64,000 nucleotides of DNA from Caballeronia pedi (GCF_001544915.2 NZ_FCOE02000004.1:362907-426906), one strand, 5' to 3'. Shown: positions 1 to 10,106, counted from the first letter of the stretch. A program made the numbers and translations. Notes: generated by a model from the sequence alone, not told the origin.

Positions 1-57
1 TGGCGAGCGGCTCGGTGAAGCGCAGTGTTTGGGGCGTGACGATGCCGATCGATTCCA
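1..57 (-). CDS. metX: Homoserine O-acetyltransferase, N-terminal fragment (window edge)
   Basis: Nineteen codons read leftward from an ATG at 57 and run off the window. The peptide begins MESIGIVTPQTLRFTEPL, which matches the start of MetX (homoserine O-acetyl/succinyltransferase) as I recall it from Burkholderia; that enzyme acylates homoserine in methionine biosynthesis. A purine-rich GGCGGA lies just upstream of the ATG. The call rests only on this short N-terminus, so the catalytic residues cannot be checked. Confidence 0.7.
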
Positions 58-290
58 TTCATTCCGCCTTTGACCAAGCGGCTAAACGGTGTCGGCGATG
101 CGCGTGAATACAGCGATGGCGCGGCTGACGACCTCTTTAGCCGCATTTATAGTGAACCTTCGGCAATGCAGCCCTGAGGTTCGCGCGCCCGCAATCGAGT
201 CAGCAAATCGGCGCGTCGTTGATGTTCGAGAAAATCTCGTTAGCGATGAAGTATAGCGGAAATCGTCATAACGCCGCCATGTCGGCCATC

Positions 291-320
291 TTGGATATGG
301 CCCGCTTTTGCGTCTATATT
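291..320 (+). promoter_or_regulatory. Candidate sigma-70 promoter of the toxin-antitoxin pair
   Basis: TTGGAT (291-296) and TATATT (315-320) are separated by 18 bases and sit about 30 bases ahead of the antitoxin ATG at 353. Both hexamers are moderate matches. No clear dyad for antitoxin autoregulation was seen. The rest of the 58-352 gap holds only a possible TATAAA box for metX on the opposite strand near 146-151. Confidence 0.4.
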
Positions 321-352
321 GTCTAATCGTCTCGTCTTGCCAAGGAACGGAA

Positions 353-634
353 ATGAAACCGAGCCGGGTCAGACCGCTCAGTCACCTGAAGAGCCGTGCG
401 GCCGAGATGATCCGCAATGTCGTCGAAAGCCGCGAGCCGATGCTCATCACGCAGAACGGCGAAGGCAGGGTGGTCGTGCAGGACGTGCAGTCGTATGAGG
501 ACGTGCATCAGACCCTCGCGCTGCTGAAGATTCTGGCGATGGGACAGAAGACCATCGAAGCCGGTCAGTGCACGAGCGCAGCCGATGTATTCGCCGAGAT
601 CGAGCGTATGGACCGCGCGGAAGGCATCAAGTGA
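353..634 (+). CDS. Phd/YefM-type antitoxin
   Basis: A 93-residue protein of the Phd/YefM antitoxin type. Its N-terminal half (SHLKSRAAEMIRNVVESREP, then a run ending in QNGEGRVVVQDVQSYED) is the usual DNA-binding and dimerisation fold, and the C-terminal helix ending in EIERMDRAEGIK would wrap the toxin. The start at 353 is chosen because AAGGAACGG lies immediately upstream; an earlier in-frame start at 308 lacks this. The stop overlaps the toxin start as GTGA, so the two are translationally coupled. As in other members, the antitoxin is expected to repress its own promoter. The specific subfamily is not certain. Confidence 0.85.
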   Translation: MKPSRVRPLSHLKSRAAEMIRNVVESREPMLITQNGEGRVVVQDVQSYEDVHQTLALLKILAMGQKTIEAGQCTSAADVFAEIERMDRAEGIK

Positions 635-951
635 AGACCGTCTTTCTCGATCCGGTGCGCCAGGATTTGCAGGATTTCCGGCGCTACGTCATCAACAAGT
701 TCGGCGGCACCGCCTGGGCCGCGACGCGCAACCGGATCGCGGATACCATCGCCGAAATCGAAGCCGCGCCGCGCAACGGCGTGACGCCGCCCGAACTCGT
801 CGACTTCCGCATGTCGGGCTACTACGAAGTGCCGAGCGGCACGATCCGCATCATCTACAAGATCGAGGGCGACACGATCTACGTGCATCTCGTCGTCGAT
901 GCGCGCTCTGACCTCGAAGACATCCTCGCGCGCCGCTTATTCCGAATGTAG
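631..951 (+). CDS. RelE/ParE-family toxin
   Basis: A 106-residue protein of the RelE/ParE superfamily starting at GTG 631, within the antitoxin stop. It has the typical layout: an N-terminal beta strand (KTVFLDPVRQDLQDF), two helices, and the C-terminal strands SGTIRIIYKIEGDTIYVHLV followed by a basic end (ILARRLFRM). The family includes gyrase poisons (ParE) and ribosome-dependent mRNA nucleases (RelE); which applies here cannot be decided by eye. The last 15 bases overlap the 3' end of the convergent HAD gene. Confidence 0.85.
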   Translation: MKTVFLDPVRQDLQDFRRYVINKFGGTAWAATRNRIADTIAEIEAAPRNGVTPPELVDFRMSGYYEVPSGTIRIIYKIEGDTIYVHLVVDARSDLEDILARRLFRM

Positions 952-1689
952 GCGCCGCCCATGCGATGACGTCAGCGCGCGCAGCGAGCGCACGGTGCGA
1001 TCGACGTAATGCGGCCGGCCCACGCCCGGCAAACGTACGGACATGCCGCCGCCCGACGTTTTCGCGACCGGCAGATGCCCCACGATCCACACCGTGCGAA
1101 TTCCCAGCCGCCGATAGCTCTTCAGATGCCCGCGCGTATCCTCGACGAGAATCGCGTCTTCGAGACGCACGTGCGCGCGGCGCATCGTACGGCGCAGCAT
1201 CGGCGCATCGGGCTTGGCGCGCCAGTGGCTGCCCTCGCGCATGTCCTCGATCGCGATCACGCGCTCGAACAGCTTCGCGATGCCGAGTTCCGCGAGCACG
1301 GTGCGCGCGTAGAGCGTCGGCGCGTTGGTGAGCACGATCTTGCGGCCGGGCAGCGCGCGCAGGATTCGCGTGAGGCCGCGCTCGGCGCGCAGCATCGACG
1401 GCAGATCGGGGAAGGTGTGAACCTCGCGCAGGAAGTCGGCCGGATCGATGCCGTGATGCCTGACGAGCCCGAGCAGCGTCGCGCCGTAGCGCACCGTATA
1501 GCCGACGCGCAGCCGGTTCGCCTCGTCGACATCGACATTCAGGCGATCCATGATGTACTGCGTCATCCCGCGATTGATCGCCGGAAAAATCGCGTGCGAC
1601 GCGTGATGCAGCGTGTTGTCGAGATCGAAGAGCCAGACAGGGCCGCGTGCCTTGACGCGGCGGCGGCGGGACGGGCGATGCGCGGTCAT
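937..1689 (-). CDS. HAD-superfamily pyrimidine 5'-nucleotidase-like phosphatase
   Basis: A 250-residue haloacid-dehalogenase-fold hydrolase. Motif I is FDLDNTL near residues 21-27, with the nucleophile and acid/base Asp at 22 and 24. Motif II is VLTNAP, the motif III lysine is in WRAKPD, and motif IV is LVEDT. This is the pattern of the pyrimidine 5'-nucleotidase (SDT1/YjjG-like) branch, which dephosphorylates UMP/CMP or related metabolites. The first 15 residues are Arg-rich and may not all be translated, since no strong ribosome site precedes 1689. It lies directly downstream of the argB terminator on the same strand and ends inside the convergent ParE-like toxin gene. Confidence 0.88.
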   Translation of the reverse strand: MTAHRPSRRRRVKARGPVWLFDLDNTLHHASHAIFPAINRGMTQYIMDRLNVDVDEANRLRVGYTVRYGATLLGLVRHHGIDPADFLREVHTFPDLPSMLRAERGLTRILRALPGRKIVLTNAPTLYARTVLAELGIAKLFERVIAIEDMREGSHWRAKPDAPMLRRTMRRAHVRLEDAILVEDTRGHLKSYRRLGIRTVWIVGHLPVAKTSGGGMSVRLPGVGRPHYVDRTVRSLRALTSSHGRRLHSE

Positions 1690-1694
1690 ATATG

Positions 1695-1720
1695 AAAACG
1701 CCCGCGCATTGGCGGGCGTT
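1695..1720 (-). terminator. Rho-independent terminator after argB
   Basis: On the minus strand a 9-bp stem (AACGCCCGC / GCGGGCGTT, arms 1712-1720 and 1697-1705, loop of six) is followed by TTTT. It lies between the argB stop and the HAD gene start, so it should end argB transcription. Confidence 0.75.
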
Positions 1721-1738
1721 GAAGGAACGGGAGAAAGC

Positions 1739-2662
<924 letters not shown>

Positions 2663-2783
2663 TTAAACACGCCGAATTGTACAGGACTGACGCATTGCAG
2701 CAGGACGAATTGCCGCGCGGGCGCCAACGTTTTCCGGCATGGCGGCCGGCATGCGATCATCGTTCAGGCAGATCGATGACAGG

Positions 2784-3005
2784 ATGATGAACGACTCCCC
2801 CGAAACGAACGAGCGTGAAGCGCCGGGCTCGCTCATTTGTGCGCGCTGCGGCGCGCCGTTTCGCTGCGGCGCGCAGGCGGGCGATTCCACCTGCTGGTGC
2901 GCGACGCTGCCCGCGCTGCCGGCCGATCGTCTGCGGCCCGGCGTGAGTTGCCTGTGCCCGGCGTGTCTCGCGGCCGAAATCGGGCGCGCCGGGCGCGCGA
3001 AATAG
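2784..3005 (+). CDS. Cysteine-rich CWC-family small protein
   Basis: A 73-residue protein with eight cysteines: CARC near 19-22, one at 28, CWC at 37-39, CLC at 56-58 and one at 61. The CWC triplet and spacing match the small cysteine-rich CWC family (function unknown, probable zinc binding). I start at 2784 (MMNDSP); another ATG lies at 2787, and an in-frame ATG at 2739 would add 15 residues with little family character. It precedes regB on the same strand, with about 100 bases between. Confidence 0.7.
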   Translation: MMNDSPETNEREAPGSLICARCGAPFRCGAQAGDSTCWCATLPALPADRLRPGVSCLCPACLAAEIGRAGRAK

Positions 3006-3108
3006 CGCGCGGCAAGGTGCGACAAATCGCGCCAGATGCCGCAGCAAGCCTGATGCAAGCGGGATAATGTCGCATGAAGCGTGATAACGCAGTCAGGCAC
3101 TCAACCAG

Positions 3109-4407
3109 ATGCATCGCATAACCAATACCGGACGGGTCAATCTCGGTCATCTCTTCTGGCTTCGCTCGCTCGCGATCATCGGCCAATTGACGACCATCGC
3201 CGTCGTGCAGATCTTCTTCGGCGCGAAGCTCCCGCTGCCCGCGATGCTGCTCGTGATCGCGCTGGAGATGATCTTCAACGGCCTCACGTGGCTGCGCGTC
3301 GCGCGGGCGCGGCCGGAGACCAATCTCGAACTGTTCGGCCAGATGTGGGTCGACCTCGGCGCGCTCTCGGCGCTCTTGTTCCTCTCCGGCGGCGCGACCA
3401 ATCCGTTCGTCACGCTCTATCTGCCGTCGCTCGCGATCGCCGCCGCCGTGCTGCCGTGGACGATGATGACCTGCCTCGCGCTCTTCGCCGTCGCGTGTTA
3501 CGCGCTGCTCAGCTACAACTACGTACCGCTCAATATCGAGAATCCGGCCAATCTCTTCGATTATTTCCGCACCGGCCTGTGGGTGAACTTCATGGTGAGC
3601 GTCGGGCTGATCGGCTGGTTCGTCGCGCGCATGTCGCGGGCGCTGCGCGTGCGCGACGCCGCCCTCGCCGATGCCCAGCAACGCCATCTGCGCGATGAGC
3701 GCGCGGTCGCGCTCGGCGTGCAGGCGGCGACCGTCGCGCACGAGATGGGCACGCCGCTTTCGACCATCGCGATGCTGTCGGAGGAATTGCGCGACTCCGC
3801 CGCTCACGACAAAAACCTCGCGCCCTACGCGGCCGATTTCGAATTGCTCGAGCAGCAGATGGCGCTCTGCACCTCCGCGCTCGCGCGCCTGCGCAGCCGT
3901 GCGACCGGCCCGTCGAGCCGTCAGGCGCTCGGCGAATGGCTGCCGAGTTTCATCGAGCAATGGCGTCTGCGGCATCCGCAGGTGAAATTCGCGCAGATCG
4001 ACCGGACGCCCGCGAATGCGTCGATCGACGATGCGGTGGCCGTCGGCCAGATCCTCACGATCCTGCTCGATAACGCCGCGCGCGCGAGCAGCGAATCGGT
4101 GACGCTGCAGGCGTCGGCGGAAACCATCGACCAACTGGATTACGTGCGCTTCGATGTGTGCGATCGCGGTCCGGGCATTCCGCCCGCGTTGCGCGCCACG
4201 CTCGGCGCGGGACCGGTCGACAGCACGCAGGGCGGCCACGGCGTCGGGCTTTATCTGGCGTTCGCGGCGGCGGCGCGGCTCGCAGGCTCGATCGAACTGA
4301 TCGACGGCAAGCCGCGCGGCACCTGCGCGGTGTTGCGCCTGCCGAATCGCGGCGCGGTCACGGCGCCGGCGCACACGGCAAGAACTGAACGAAGCGGCGC
4401 GGCCTGA
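3109..4407 (+). CDS. regB: Redox-responsive sensor histidine kinase, RegB/PrrB/RoxS type
   Basis: A 432-residue membrane kinase. Six hydrophobic segments fill residues 15-175 and contain GGATNPF (94-100), the ubiquinone-sensing heptapeptide of RegB. The phospho-acceptor is His211 in VAHEMGTPLS. Cys254 (MALCTSALARL), 43 residues further on, sits where RegB carries its redox-active cysteine. The ATPase domain shows DNAARA, DRGPGIP and GHGVGLYLA. Known RegB kinases phosphorylate RegA under reducing or low-oxygen conditions. The partner response regulator follows 41 bases downstream, so the two form an operon. Confidence 0.93.
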   Translation: MHRITNTGRVNLGHLFWLRSLAIIGQLTTIAVVQIFFGAKLPLPAMLLVIALEMIFNGLTWLRVARARPETNLELFGQMWVDLGALSALLFLSGGATNPFVTLYLPSLAIAAAVLPWTMMTCLALFAVACYALLSYNYVPLNIENPANLFDYFRTGLWVNFMVSVGLIGWFVARMSRALRVRDAALADAQQRHLRDERAVALGVQAATVAHEMGTPLSTIAMLSEELRDSAAHDKNLAPYAADFELLEQQMALCTSALARLRSRATGPSSRQALGEWLPSFIEQWRLRHPQVKFAQIDRTPANASIDDAVAVGQILTILLDNAARASSESVTLQASAETIDQLDYVRFDVCDRGPGIPPALRATLGAGPVDSTQGGHGVGLYLAFAAAARLAGSIELIDGKPRGTCAVLRLPNRGAVTAPAHTARTERSGAA

Positions 4408-4448
4408 ACTCGAACACAGGCTCGCCCGAACGGCTACGGAGAAAAAAC

Positions 4449-4991
4449 ATGAGCGATACCAACTTCCTGATCATCGACGACGACGAAGTCTTTGCCGGCA
4501 TTCTTGCTCGCGGCCTGACGCGGCGCGGCTTCACCCCGCATCAGGCGCACGACGCCGACGAGGCGCTGAAGCTCGCGAACCAGCACAAGTTCGGCCAGAT
4601 CACGGTCGATCTTCACCTGGGCAACGATTCCGGGCTGCGGCTCGTCGCACCGCTGCGCGATCTTCAGCCCGACGCGCGCATTCTCGTTCTGACCGGCTAC
4701 GCGAGCATCGCAACCGCCGTGCAGGCGGTGAAGGACGGCGCGGACAACTATCTGGCGAAGCCGGCGAACGTCGAGACGATTCTCTCCGCGCTCCACGAGC
4801 AGGCGAGCGAGCAGACGGCCGAGGAAGCAATCGAGAATCCGACGCTGCTCTCGGTTGCGCGGCTCGAATGGGAGCATATCCAGCGCGCGCTCGCCGAGAA
4901 CAACGGCAATATTTCGGCGACGGCGCGCGCGCTCAACATGCATCGGCGCACGCTGCAGCGCAAGCTGGCGAAGAAGCCGGTGAGGCAGTAA
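4449..4991 (+). CDS. regA: Response regulator RegA/PrrA/RoxR type
   Basis: A 180-residue two-domain regulator. The receiver domain has the acidic pocket IIDDDE (8-13), the phospho-acceptor Asp54 in ITVDLHLG, the TGY switch and a conserved Lys in LAKPAN. The C-terminal 45 residues form a Fis-type helix-turn-helix (NNGNISATARALNMHRRTLQ), as in RegA, which controls respiration, carbon and nitrogen genes with redox state. The ribosome site ACGGAG precedes the ATG. No output genes are adjacent, so its regulon must lie elsewhere. Confidence 0.93.
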   Translation: MSDTNFLIIDDDEVFAGILARGLTRRGFTPHQAHDADEALKLANQHKFGQITVDLHLGNDSGLRLVAPLRDLQPDARILVLTGYASIATAVQAVKDGADNYLAKPANVETILSALHEQASEQTAEEAIENPTLLSVARLEWEHIQRALAENNGNISATARALNMHRRTLQRKLAKKPVRQ

Positions 4992-5408
4992 GACGGGAGG
5001 GGCGGCGCGGCATGGCGCAAGCAGAAGCGCAAAAAGCGGCGCCCCAAAAAAGAACCGCCCAAGCCGGGTGCCAAGGGCGGTAATCGGAGAGTTGCAACGA
5101 CTACATGCGTGAACATGGAACACGCACGTAGAAAGCATACGTTCCAGCGTTGCCTGTCCAAATAAGAAAAATCCGAATTAAGAATTCACTTAGTTTCTCT
5201 GCGTTTTAGCAGCAATTAGCCGATTTCTTTCGGCTGTTCTTCATTGACCTTTCGCCGATATTCCGGCGTCCATTCTCAAGGCGTTATCCCGTTCATACGC
5301 GCTCAAGAAAAATGAAACGAGCGCCGTAAAGCCACTCTGTGCGCGAACCTCGGTTTGCGCTGCGCCGGCCGCGGACGTCGTCTGCGGGGCGCGACAGAGG
5401 AGACATCG
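4992..5408. other. Intergenic gap with minus-strand terminator
   Basis: This 417-base gap separates regA from the chemotaxis receptor gene. It contains a terminator-like hairpin oriented on the minus strand (5045-5081) although no minus-strand protein gene can be supported here. The stretch 5160-5240 is clearly more AT-rich than its surroundings and could hold promoters in either direction. A minus-strand small RNA is one explanation (see findings). Confidence 0.5.
5045..5081 (-). terminator. Rho-independent terminator on the minus strand
   Basis: Arms ACCGCCC (5054-5060) and GGGCGGT (5075-5081) form a 7-bp GC-rich stem. On the minus strand it is followed by TC and then six T (complement of 5046-5051). 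The plus strand has no U-tract after it, so it does not fit as the regA terminator. Confidence 0.55.
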
Positions 5409-6968
5409 ATGAAATGGTTTGACCGCCTGTCCGTGCTCAGCAAGCTGTTGCTGTCTTTCGCGGTCGTGATTCTGTTCACCGCGTGCGTGGGCGTCACCGG
5501 CGTGGTTTCGCTCGCGAAAATGAACGGACTGATCGAGGAAATCGGCGATCGTCACATGGACGGCCTGTACTGGGTCGAGGAAGCCAACAAGCACAAGCTC
5601 AACACGGATCTCGCCGCCGCCAACCTGACCTTCGCCGACGATGCAGGCAAGGACAAGCTGAAGGAAGGCATGTCGGCTTCGCTCGACAGCATGCATCGCG
5701 CGTTCGAGAACTTGCGCCCGACGATGCGCTCCGCCGAGAGCATCGCGCTGTACGACACGGCGAGCAAGTCCGTCGCCGGGTGGGAGGACATCGTGCTGAT
5801 GCAGATGGGCAAGAAGCCGATGCCGGTCGACGTCGACCAGATGGGTCTCATCGCGCGCGCGATCGCTGCGAGCGAAAAGGCGCGCGATTCGCTGGAGCGT
5901 CTCGCCGACTTCAAAAGGAAGCGCGCGACCGACGCGCGCCGTGACGCGGCATCGGAATATGAAACGATGCGCATCGTCATGCTCGCGCTCGTGTTCGGCG
6001 CGATGGTCGCGGGCGCGCTGCTCGCGGCGCTGATCGGACGGCGTCTTGCCGCGCAACTGGGCGGCGAGCCGGCCTATGCCGCCGATATCGCCGACCGCAT
6101 CGCGCGCGGCGATCTGACGACGCGCGTCGCCACGCGCCACGGCGATGACTCCAGCATGCTCGCGAGCCTCGGCAACATGAGCACGAAGCTGGCGGATATC
6201 GTCGGCGGGATTCGCCATTCCAGCGAATCGATTCTGTTCGCATCGCGCGAAATCGCGCAGGGCAACACCGATCTGTCGCAGCGCACGGAAGAGCAGGCGG
6301 CCTCGCTGGAGGAAACCGCGTCGAGCATGGAGCAGCTCACGCAGACGGTGCGCCAGAACGCGAGCAACGCCGACGAAGCGAGCGGCCTCGCGCGCGGCGC
6401 GTCGGATGTGTCGGCGCGCGGCAGCGAGCTGGTCGGCGAAGTGGTCGAGAACATGCGTGAACTGGCGTCGGGCTCCAAGCGCATGACGGACATCATCGCC
6501 GTGATCGAGGGCATCGCGTTCCAGACCAATATCCTCGCGCTGAACGCCGCCGTGGAAGCGGCGCGCGCGGGCGAGGAAGGCCGCGGCTTCGCCGTGGTGG
6601 CGGGCGAAGTGCGCTCGCTCGCGCAACGCAGCGCGATGTCGGCGAAGGAGATCAAGGAACTGATCGAGGCATCGACGGCGCGCGTCGACAGCGGCGCGGC
6701 GCTCGCCGAACGCGCCGGCGCGACGATGGCCGAAGTCACGCAGGCCGTGCAGCGCGTGACGGACATCATGGCGCAGATCTCGTCGGCGTCGCACGAACAG
6801 AGCACGGGCATCGAGCAGGTGAATCGCGCTGTCGCGCAGATGGATCAGGTGACGCAGCAGAACGCGGCGCTGGTCGAACAGGCGGCGGCCGCGGCGGGCG
6901 CGATGGCCGATCAGGCCGAGCAGTTGAAGGGCGCCGTCGCGGTCTTCGAACTGGATCGTGGCGCCTGA
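5409..6968 (+). CDS. Methyl-accepting chemotaxis protein
   Basis: A 519-residue chemoreceptor. A transmembrane helix at residues 12-34 is followed by a periplasmic four-helix-type ligand domain, a second helix around 195-215 ([20 protein letters not shown]), a HAMP region, and a long signalling coiled coil. The hairpin tip [20 protein letters not shown] is the invariant CheA/CheW-binding region. Glu/Gln-rich methylation segments such as [18 protein letters not shown] flank it. The ligand cannot be predicted. GAGGAGACATCG before the ATG at 5409 fixes the start. It is transcribed alone. Confidence 0.95.
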   Translation: MKWFDRLSVLSKLLLSFAVVILFTACVGVTGVVSLAKMNGLIEEIGDRHMDGLYWVEEANKHKLNTDLAAANLTFADDAGKDKLKEGMSASLDSMHRAFENLRPTMRSAESIALYDTASKSVAGWEDIVLMQMGKKPMPVDVDQMGLIARAIAASEKARDSLERLADFKRKRATDARRDAASEYETMRIVMLALVFGAMVAGALLAALIGRRLAAQLGGEPAYAADIADRIARGDLTTRVATRHGDDSSMLASLGNMSTKLADIVGGIRHSSESILFASREIAQGNTDLSQRTEEQAASLEETASSMEQLTQTVRQNASNADEASGLARGASDVSARGSELVGEVVENMRELASGSKRMTDIIAVIEGIAFQTNILALNAAVEAARAGEEGRGFAVVAGEVRSLAQRSAMSAKEIKELIEASTARVDSGAALAERAGATMAEVTQAVQRVTDIMAQISSASHEQSTGIEQVNRAVAQMDQVTQQNAALVEQAAAAAGAMADQAEQLKGAVAVFELDRGA

Positions 6969-7117
6969 AAAGCGCGCACGGTTCGGGCGGCGGTTGGCGA
7001 AACGGTCGTAATATCGGCTCGCTTGCCACTCGAGGGTCCGCTCCGTACACTCGCGCCTGTTTTTCCAACAAGCGCGCCGCACGGACGGCGCCTCACCGCC
7101 GAGAAGGAGCCCCGCAG

Positions 7118-8419
7118 ATGTCCGATTCCTATTTCCCGCGCTGGCCGGTCCAGGCCGATGCCGAGGCGGGGCGCGTCGTCGCTCCCGACGAGCGTCTGCC
7201 CTGGCCGCAGATGATCGCGATGGGCATTCAGCACGTCGTCGCAATGTTCGGCTCGACCGTGCTCGCCCCGCTCCTGATGGGCTTCGATCCCAATCTGTGC
7301 ATTTTCATGTCGGGCATCGGCACGCTGCTGTTCTTCGTGCTGGTCGGCGGCCGCGTGCCGAGCTATCTCGGTTCGAGCTTCGCGTTCATCGGTCTCGTGA
7401 TCGCGGTGACGGGCTACGGCGGACACGGTCCGAACCTGAACATCGGGGTCGCGCTCGGCGGGATCATCGCGTGCGGCGTGGCTTACGCGATCATCGGTCT
7501 GATCGTCGCGGCGGTCGGCACGAAGTGGATCGAAACGCTGATGCCGCCGGTCGTGACGGGCGCGATCGTCTGCGTGATCGGGCTGAATCTCGCGCCGATC
7601 GCCGTGAAGGGCGTGATGGGCAGCAGCTTCGAATCGTGGATGGCGCTCGTCACCGTGCTGTGCGTGGGCGGCGTCGCCGTGTTCGCGCGCGGCATGGCGC
7701 AGCGGCTCCTGATTCTGATCGGCCTCGCTATCGCCTACCTCATTTACGCCGTGCTGACCAACGGCATGGGCATGGGCAAGTCGGTGGACTTTGCGATCGT
7801 CGCGAACGCCGCGTGGTTCGGCATGCCGCATTTCACCGCGCCCGTGTTCCAGGCTCCGGCGATGACGCTGATCGCGCCGGTCGCGATCATTCTCGTCGCG
7901 GAGAATCTCGGGCACATCAAGGCCGTCGGCGCGATGACGGGCAGGAGTCTCGACAAGTACATCGGCCGCGCGTTCATCGGCGACGGGCTCGCGACGATCG
8001 CGTCGGGCTTCGCGGGCGGCACGGGCGTGACGACGTATGCCGAGAACATCGGCGTGATGGCCGTCACCAAGATCTATTCGACGCTCGTGTTCGTGATCGC
8101 CGCGCTGTTCGCGATCGTGCTCGGGTTTTCGCCGAAGTTCGGCGCGCTGATCCAGACCATTCCAGGGCCGGTGCTGGGCGGCGTGTCCATCGTCGTGTTC
8201 GGCCTGATCGCGGTGACGGGCGCGCGGATCTGGGTCGTCAACAAGGTGGATTTTTCGGACAACCGCAATCTGATCGTCGCGGCGGTGACGCTCGTGCTCG
8301 GCACCGGCGATTTCACACTGAAGCTCGGCGGGTTCGCGCTCGGCGGCATCGGGACGGCTACGTTCGGCGCGATCATTTTTTATGCGTTGCTGCGGCGGCG
8401 CGGCAGCGGCGTCGTCTGA
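7118..8419 (+). CDS. NCS2 nucleobase:cation symporter (uracil permease type)
   Basis: A 433-residue inner-membrane transporter with about 14 hydrophobic segments. It has the NCS2/UraA signature: ENLGHIKAV with a substrate-contacting Glu and His, and GGTGVTTYAENIGV with the second conserved Glu. The Thr-Thr-Tyr run is closer to the uracil branch (UraA/PyrP) than to xanthine or urate permeases, so uracil uptake with protons is the likely role. AGAAGGAG lies upstream of the ATG. A 15-bp perfect hairpin sits immediately after the stop. Confidence 0.9.
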   Translation: MSDSYFPRWPVQADAEAGRVVAPDERLPWPQMIAMGIQHVVAMFGSTVLAPLLMGFDPNLCIFMSGIGTLLFFVLVGGRVPSYLGSSFAFIGLVIAVTGYGGHGPNLNIGVALGGIIACGVAYAIIGLIVAAVGTKWIETLMPPVVTGAIVCVIGLNLAPIAVKGVMGSSFESWMALVTVLCVGGVAVFARGMAQRLLILIGLAIAYLIYAVLTNGMGMGKSVDFAIVANAAWFGMPHFTAPVFQAPAMTLIAPVAIILVAENLGHIKAVGAMTGRSLDKYIGRAFIGDGLATIASGFAGGTGVTTYAENIGVMAVTKIYSTLVFVIAALFAIVLGFSPKFGALIQTIPGPVLGGVSIVVFGLIAVTGARIWVVNKVDFSDNRNLIVAAVTLVLGTGDFTLKLGGFALGGIGTATFGAIIFYALLRRRGSGVV

Positions 8420-8423
8420 TGCC

Positions 8424-8459
8424 TGACGTCACGCGCGCTTGATGGCGCGCGTGACGTCA
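8424..8459. terminator. Large perfect hairpin between convergent genes
   Basis: Arms TGACGTCACGCGCGC (8424-8438) and its exact complement (8445-8459) form a 15-bp stem with a six-base loop. There is no clear U-tract on either strand. The distal arm contains the stop codon of the antiporter gene. It probably serves as a shared, possibly Rho-assisted, end point for the two convergent transcripts. Confidence 0.5.
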
Positions 8460-10106
8460 CCCGCCCGTCCCGCGCTTCCGATTCACGATCGCCGTCTCCG
8501 ACAAATCGATCTCCCGCATCAGCTTGTTCAGCGTCTCGTCGTTGATATGCTGAAGCGTGCGCAGCCTCAGCAACTCCGCGCGTTCGGCCCGCAGCGCCGA
8601 CATCTTGAGCCGCGTCTCCACCATCTCGCTCTTCTTTGCCGCCACGCGCGGTGCTTCTTCGTCGCCGAGCGATTCGAGCCGACGCCGGTACATGCCCATC
8701 ACGCGCGCGGTGGAATCGGCGCAGCGCGCGGACCCGGCTTCGTCCATCTGCTCGATCAGCTCATCGTGCGTTTCGTCGATCGCGCGAATCGCCGCCTGCG
8801 CCGCGCGGCGGCGCGCCATGCGTTCTTCCGTCGCGTGCGGATTGCGCTCGCGTTCGATGCCGCGCAGCATCAGCGGCAAGCCGACGACCGCGATCAGCAG
8901 CGACACCAGAATCACCGCCGACGCGATGAAAATCGCCAGATCGCGCCCTGGGAGCATCACGGGCAACGACAGCACGCCCGCAAGCGTCACGGCGCCGCGC
9001 ACGCCGCCGATCGTCGTCAGCGCGAGCGTGCGAACGCCGGGCGCGGCGCTGTCGAGGCCCTGTTTCGCAGTCTTGCGCGCCGCGACCCAGCGCAGCGAAT
9101 ACACCCAGACGAAACGCAGCGAATAGAGCGCGACCAGCGTCGCGAGCACATAGCCGATCAACAGGCCGACTTGCTCGTTGCCGTCGTGATGCGCCTCGAT
9201 CAGCGCCTGCCCGATGATGTGCGGAAACTGCAGCCCGAGCAGGATGAAAACCATGCCGTTGAAGACGAATTCGATCATCGTCCAGGTGCTCGTCATGCGC
9301 ACGCGCACCGCGCTCGGAATGCCTTCGCGCAGGCTTTGGATGTTCATCATCATGCCCGCCGACACCGCCGCCAGAATGCCCGAGCAGCCCACGTGCTCGG
9401 CCATCACGTAGGCCGCGAACGGAATCAGGATCGTGAGGATCACGCCGGCGGCGGGGTCGTCGTCCTCGGAGAATCGCAGGAGACGCGACGGAATCTCGGT
9501 GACGGCCCAACTGATCGCCGCGCCGATCACGATCCCGCCCGCCGCGATGATGAAAAAGCTGATCGTCGCGTCGCGCAGCGAGAACACGCCCGTCAGCGCG
9601 GCGGCGATCGCGAACTTCAGCGCGACGAGGCCCGACGCGTCGTTCATGAGCGCTTCGCCTTCGAGAATGTGCATCAGGCCTGCCGGAATGCGGTTGCGCC
9701 CGGCGATGCCCGTCAGCGCGACGGCGTCGGTCGGCGAGAGCACGGCGGCGAGCGCGAACGCGACGGGCAGCGGCATCGTCGGGATCATCGCGTGCAGGAA
9801 GTAGCCGAGCACGCCGACGGTGATGAACACGAGCCCGAGCGCGAGCATCAGGATCGCGCGGCGCTGCATGTAGAGCTCGCGCTTCGGAATGCGCCAGCCG
9901 TCCGCGAACAGTAGGGGCGGAATGAACAGCAGCATGAAGAGTTCGGGATCGAACGTGACGTGCAGCGCGAAGCCCGGCCAGGCGAGGCACGCGCCGAGCG
10001 CGATCTGGATGAGCGGTAGCGGCAGCTTGATCGGCAGCAGGCTCAGGCCGAAACCTGAGAGCGCCACGGCCAGCAGAAGAATGAGGACGGTGAAGACGAT
10101 TTCCAT
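8457..10106 (-). CDS. CPA1-family Na+/H+ antiporter
   Basis: A 549-residue cation:proton antiporter. About twelve membrane segments cover residues 1-400, starting at MEIVFTVLILLL. The ion-binding motif LEGEALMNDASGLVALKF carries the Asn-Asp pair typical of NhaP/YjcE. A hydrophilic C-terminal domain of about 130 residues, rich in Arg and Glu, follows and is the usual regulatory tail. The start at 10106 is chosen because the upstream reading frame is Arg/Cys-rich and lacks membrane character. It would exchange sodium (or potassium) for protons in pH or salt homeostasis. Confidence 0.92.
   Translation of the reverse strand: MEIVFTVLILLLAVALSGFGLSLLPIKLPLPLIQIALGACLAWPGFALHVTFDPELFMLLFIPPLLFADGWRIPKRELYMQRRAILMLALGLVFITVGVLGYFLHAMIPTMPLPVAFALAAVLSPTDAVALTGIAGRNRIPAGLMHILEGEALMNDASGLVALKFAIAAALTGVFSLRDATISFFIIAAGGIVIGAAISWAVTEIPSRLLRFSEDDDPAAGVILTILIPFAAYVMAEHVGCSGILAAVSAGMMMNIQSLREGIPSAVRVRMTSTWTMIEFVFNGMVFILLGLQFPHIIGQALIEAHHDGNEQVGLLIGYVLATLVALYSLRFVWVYSLRWVAARKTAKQGLDSAAPGVRTLALTTIGGVRGAVTLAGVLSLPVMLPGRDLAIFIASAVILVSLLIAVVGLPLMLRGIERERNPHATEERMARRRAAQAAIRAIDETHDELIEQMDEAGSARCADSTARVMGMYRRRLESLGDEEAPRVAAKKSEMVETRLKMSALRAERAELLRLRTLQHINDETLNKLMREIDLSETAIVNRKRGTGG

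Noticed and set aside
2833..4374. A minus-strand frame of about 510 codons opposite regB
   Set aside because: Antisense to a kinase gene with complete motifs; the product is low-complexity and Arg-rich.
5241..7244. A long minus-strand frame covering the chemotaxis receptor
   Set aside because: Shadow of the receptor gene; its product is Arg- and Ala-rich with no motif.
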